64,000 nucleotides of DNA from Proteromonas lacertae. Lineage: Eukaryota > Sar > Bigyra > Opalinata > Proteromonadidae. Position numbers and translations under genes: made by a program. The stretch's first letter is position 1; every line of letters starts with the position of its first letter. Under the pieces are notes generated by a model. The model had not been told where the DNA came from and searched no databases. It saw only the letters and a program-made list of their open reading frames with translations. This document shows, piece by piece, positions 62,406 through 64,000 of the stretch. The stretch lies in assembly GCA_002245135.1 (NCBI GenBank), contig NGBS01000606.1, positions 43,396 to 107,395 of the forward strand, in the 5' to 3' direction.

Positions 62406-64000
62406 TTAAGGAAGATCACCCATAGGAATGGCAGAATCATCATCTGGTGAATCATCTCTTCTCTATTAACAATATAGATAAAACATTATTAATTATACTG
62501 ATTGTCTTCTCTGAGTATTACTATTATTATTTTTAGGTGAAGAATTGTGATTCTTTGTTGTTCTTCCATGATTAGATCTACTTCTACTTCGATTATTTCT
62601 CTTTCTTTGATTGTTACTATGTGAACTTGATCTTGATCTACTGTATTTACGTTTTGATCTTGAATTAGCTTTTGTTGCTGTTGATGATGATTTATCTGTA
62701 TTTTGAGTAGTTGAAGTAGGTGGAAGAGGTGGTGGTGGTGGTGGTTGTGTTTTCTATTTATAATAATAACAATAATATCAATACATTTAATGCATTTGGA
62801 TCATAAGCTATTTCTAATGCTGTGATTGGTGTATCATCAATATTTGAATGATATTTTGTAGTTATTGCTTTCTTGGCATCTTCTAGATTCGTATGTCTTT
62901 CAAATGTCAAGTCTAATGTCAAACCATCAGGTTGAGCTTTATCAATATATTTATGTCTATCTACAAAACGCAATATATTTCAACTTCTTGTTCTCTTACT
63001 GGAAATACTCTCAGTATAAATTTCTATTATAAATATTAATTATAATATATATATATACAGATGGCTTTATAATTACTGGAGGATCTGCTGGAGGTTTGTC
63101 AGAAAAATTACTTGTTTTTTGTTTATTATTTCTAGATGGTGATCTTTTATTATCATCATTTCTTCTTCTGTTATTATTATTGTTTCTATGAGATGTTGAT
63201 CTAGATCTAGATAATGATTTCCTATCTCTTCTATGACCAGATCTGCTTCTATCTCGATTATTTCTTCTATTACTATTGTGATATTTATCTATTGATTTAT
63301 GGTGACTATAACTGCGTGATCTTCTACTTGAATGCCTTCTATGATGACTTGGACTACGGCTATTGTGTCTTTTTCTATTGTTATTATTATAACTATTACT
63401 TCGACTTCTTCTTCTATCTTTATCTCCTCTCTATATTCTCATTATTACTATTGGTATTTCTTCTATTGTTATTATTACTATCATTTCTGGAAGGACCAGG
63501 TAAAGAATGGAATGTTACTAAAAATGGAATATCATTTATCTATATATATATTACAATAATATATATATATATATATATTATATCCATCTTTTCTAATTCA
63601 TTCAAAGCTCTACCAGCTGCTGCAGTACTTTCATATGATAATATAAACATATTGCTTTCTGTTTCTTCAATCTTCTCCACTTTCTCCACTTTACTACCTA
63701 ATCTTTTTACTTCATCAATATCTAATTTTCCTTCACTTGTTATATTCAATTGAAATGTCTTTTTACCATGTGAATATTGTAAATTCCAAGCAAAACCTCT
63801 CTCTCGATGATTTCTTAACCCATTTACTGCACATTTTGCTTCTTCCACTGTTTTATAATTCACAAAGATATGAGCTAGTTTATATCCATGTTTAACTTCT
63901 GGTTGTTCGATTTCTATAATAGTACCATATTGTTTGAAGATATTTTCTAATTCATTCTTCTTTAAATCTCTACTAATTCCACCAACAAATAGATATGGAC
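62406..64000 (-). CDS. RS-rich RRM splicing protein (5' end outside window)
   Basis: Incomplete at its N-terminus. It enters in an RRM: YLFVGGISRDLKKNELENIF (RNP2) and KLAHIFVNYKTVEEAKCAV (RNP1-like). A second RRM-like unit, KTFQLNITSEGKLDIDEVKR .. NMFILSYESTAAAGRAL, and a third, LRFVDRHKYIDKAQPDGL .. LEIAYDPNALN, follow, separated by long Arg/Ser/His/Asn-rich regions (RSRSNSYNNNNRKRHNSRSP). Architecture fits SR or SR-related splicing factors. Frame joins: a non-canonical (AT)n intron at about 63537-63580; GAGAGGAGA near 63432 (either +1 or a 22-nt intron); and TA-repeat slippage near 62975 (+2 or -1). Introns at about 63025-63060, 62755-62785 and 62466-62502 are ordinary. The end reads RRDDSPDDDSAIPMGDLP. 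Confidence 0.75.
63537..63580 (-). repeat. (AT)n tract forming a non-canonical intron
   Basis: A TA microsatellite in the RRM gene. The spliced frame (EKMD joined to INDIPFLVTF) requires removing a segment that ends ATATAG but starts ATAATATA rather than GTATAT. Either repeat mutation has eroded the donor or the sequence is wrong in the repeat. Confidence 0.5.

Overview
This is a window of a gene-dense, very AT-rich eukaryotic nuclear genome, almost certainly a free-living protist with cilia. The evidence is spliceosomal introns (mostly 24-60 nt, starting GTATNN and ending TAG), low-complexity N/Q/P/S tracts, and eukaryote-only genes: a BBS9-type BBSome subunit and a TTLL tubulin ligase (cilia), MOZART1 (gamma-tubulin nucleation), Sec16 (COPII), Nup54, SF3B5, proteasome alpha-6, archease, RRS1 and cytosolic GlyRS. 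A PPR protein with a presequence-like N-terminus indicates mitochondria that express their own RNA. The lineage cannot be fixed from this window. At least one intron, in GlyRS, looks like a U12-type AT-AC intron, so a minor spliceosome is probably retained.

Layout. 0.2-7 kb: a kinase (+), Nup54 (-), an EF-hand protein (+), a second kinase (+). 7-9.5 kb: a CENP-B/psq-type HTH protein (-) and a PP2C phosphatase (+). 9.7-11.8 kb: two small proteins and an alpha/beta hydrolase (+). 11.9-16.1 kb: a DysF-SNARE (-), MOZART1 (+), SF3B5 (-), a PPR protein with an SMR-like C-terminus (-). 16.3-27.1 kb: Sec16 (-), BBS9 (+), a HEAT-repeat protein (+). 27.6-32.9 kb: a two-RRM hnRNP (-), archease (-), a TTLL ligase (+). 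33-35.6 kb: a tandem pair of BAR-SH3 genes (-) with a gene-conversion tract. 36.1-41.9 kb: proteasome alpha-6 (+), a CaMKK-like kinase ending in a CAAX box (-), GlyRS (-), RRS1 (+). 42.3-46.9 kb: an EF-hand/SAM/MAP3K-type kinase (+) and a secreted-type glycosyltransferase (+). 47.3-61.3 kb: one giant gene (+) encoding about 4,600 residues, with six midasin/dynein-type AAA+ modules, an acidic region, three vWA-like domains and a glutamine-amidotransferase-like domain. 61.4-64 kb: a BTB-like protein (-) and an RS-rich RRM splicing protein (-) that runs off the edge.

Many apparent frame breaks resolve as very short introns, and exon models are written accordingly. A second class does not resolve: single-base indels, mostly one extra base and often in homopolymers, break essential genes (proteasome alpha-6, BBS9, Sec16, a kinase) and occur more than twenty times between 53.8 and 59 kb in the giant gene. 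I read these mainly as uncorrected assembly errors, because codon choice and protein sense persist across them, but real frameshifting has not been excluded.

Most interesting: the giant AAA/vWA/GATase-like protein; a Qa-SNARE that has a DysF domain and ends in a CAAX box instead of a membrane anchor; a CaMKK-like kinase with a polybasic CAAX tail; AT-AC-type introns; a PPR-SMR-like protein; and the gene-converted BAR-SH3 pair.
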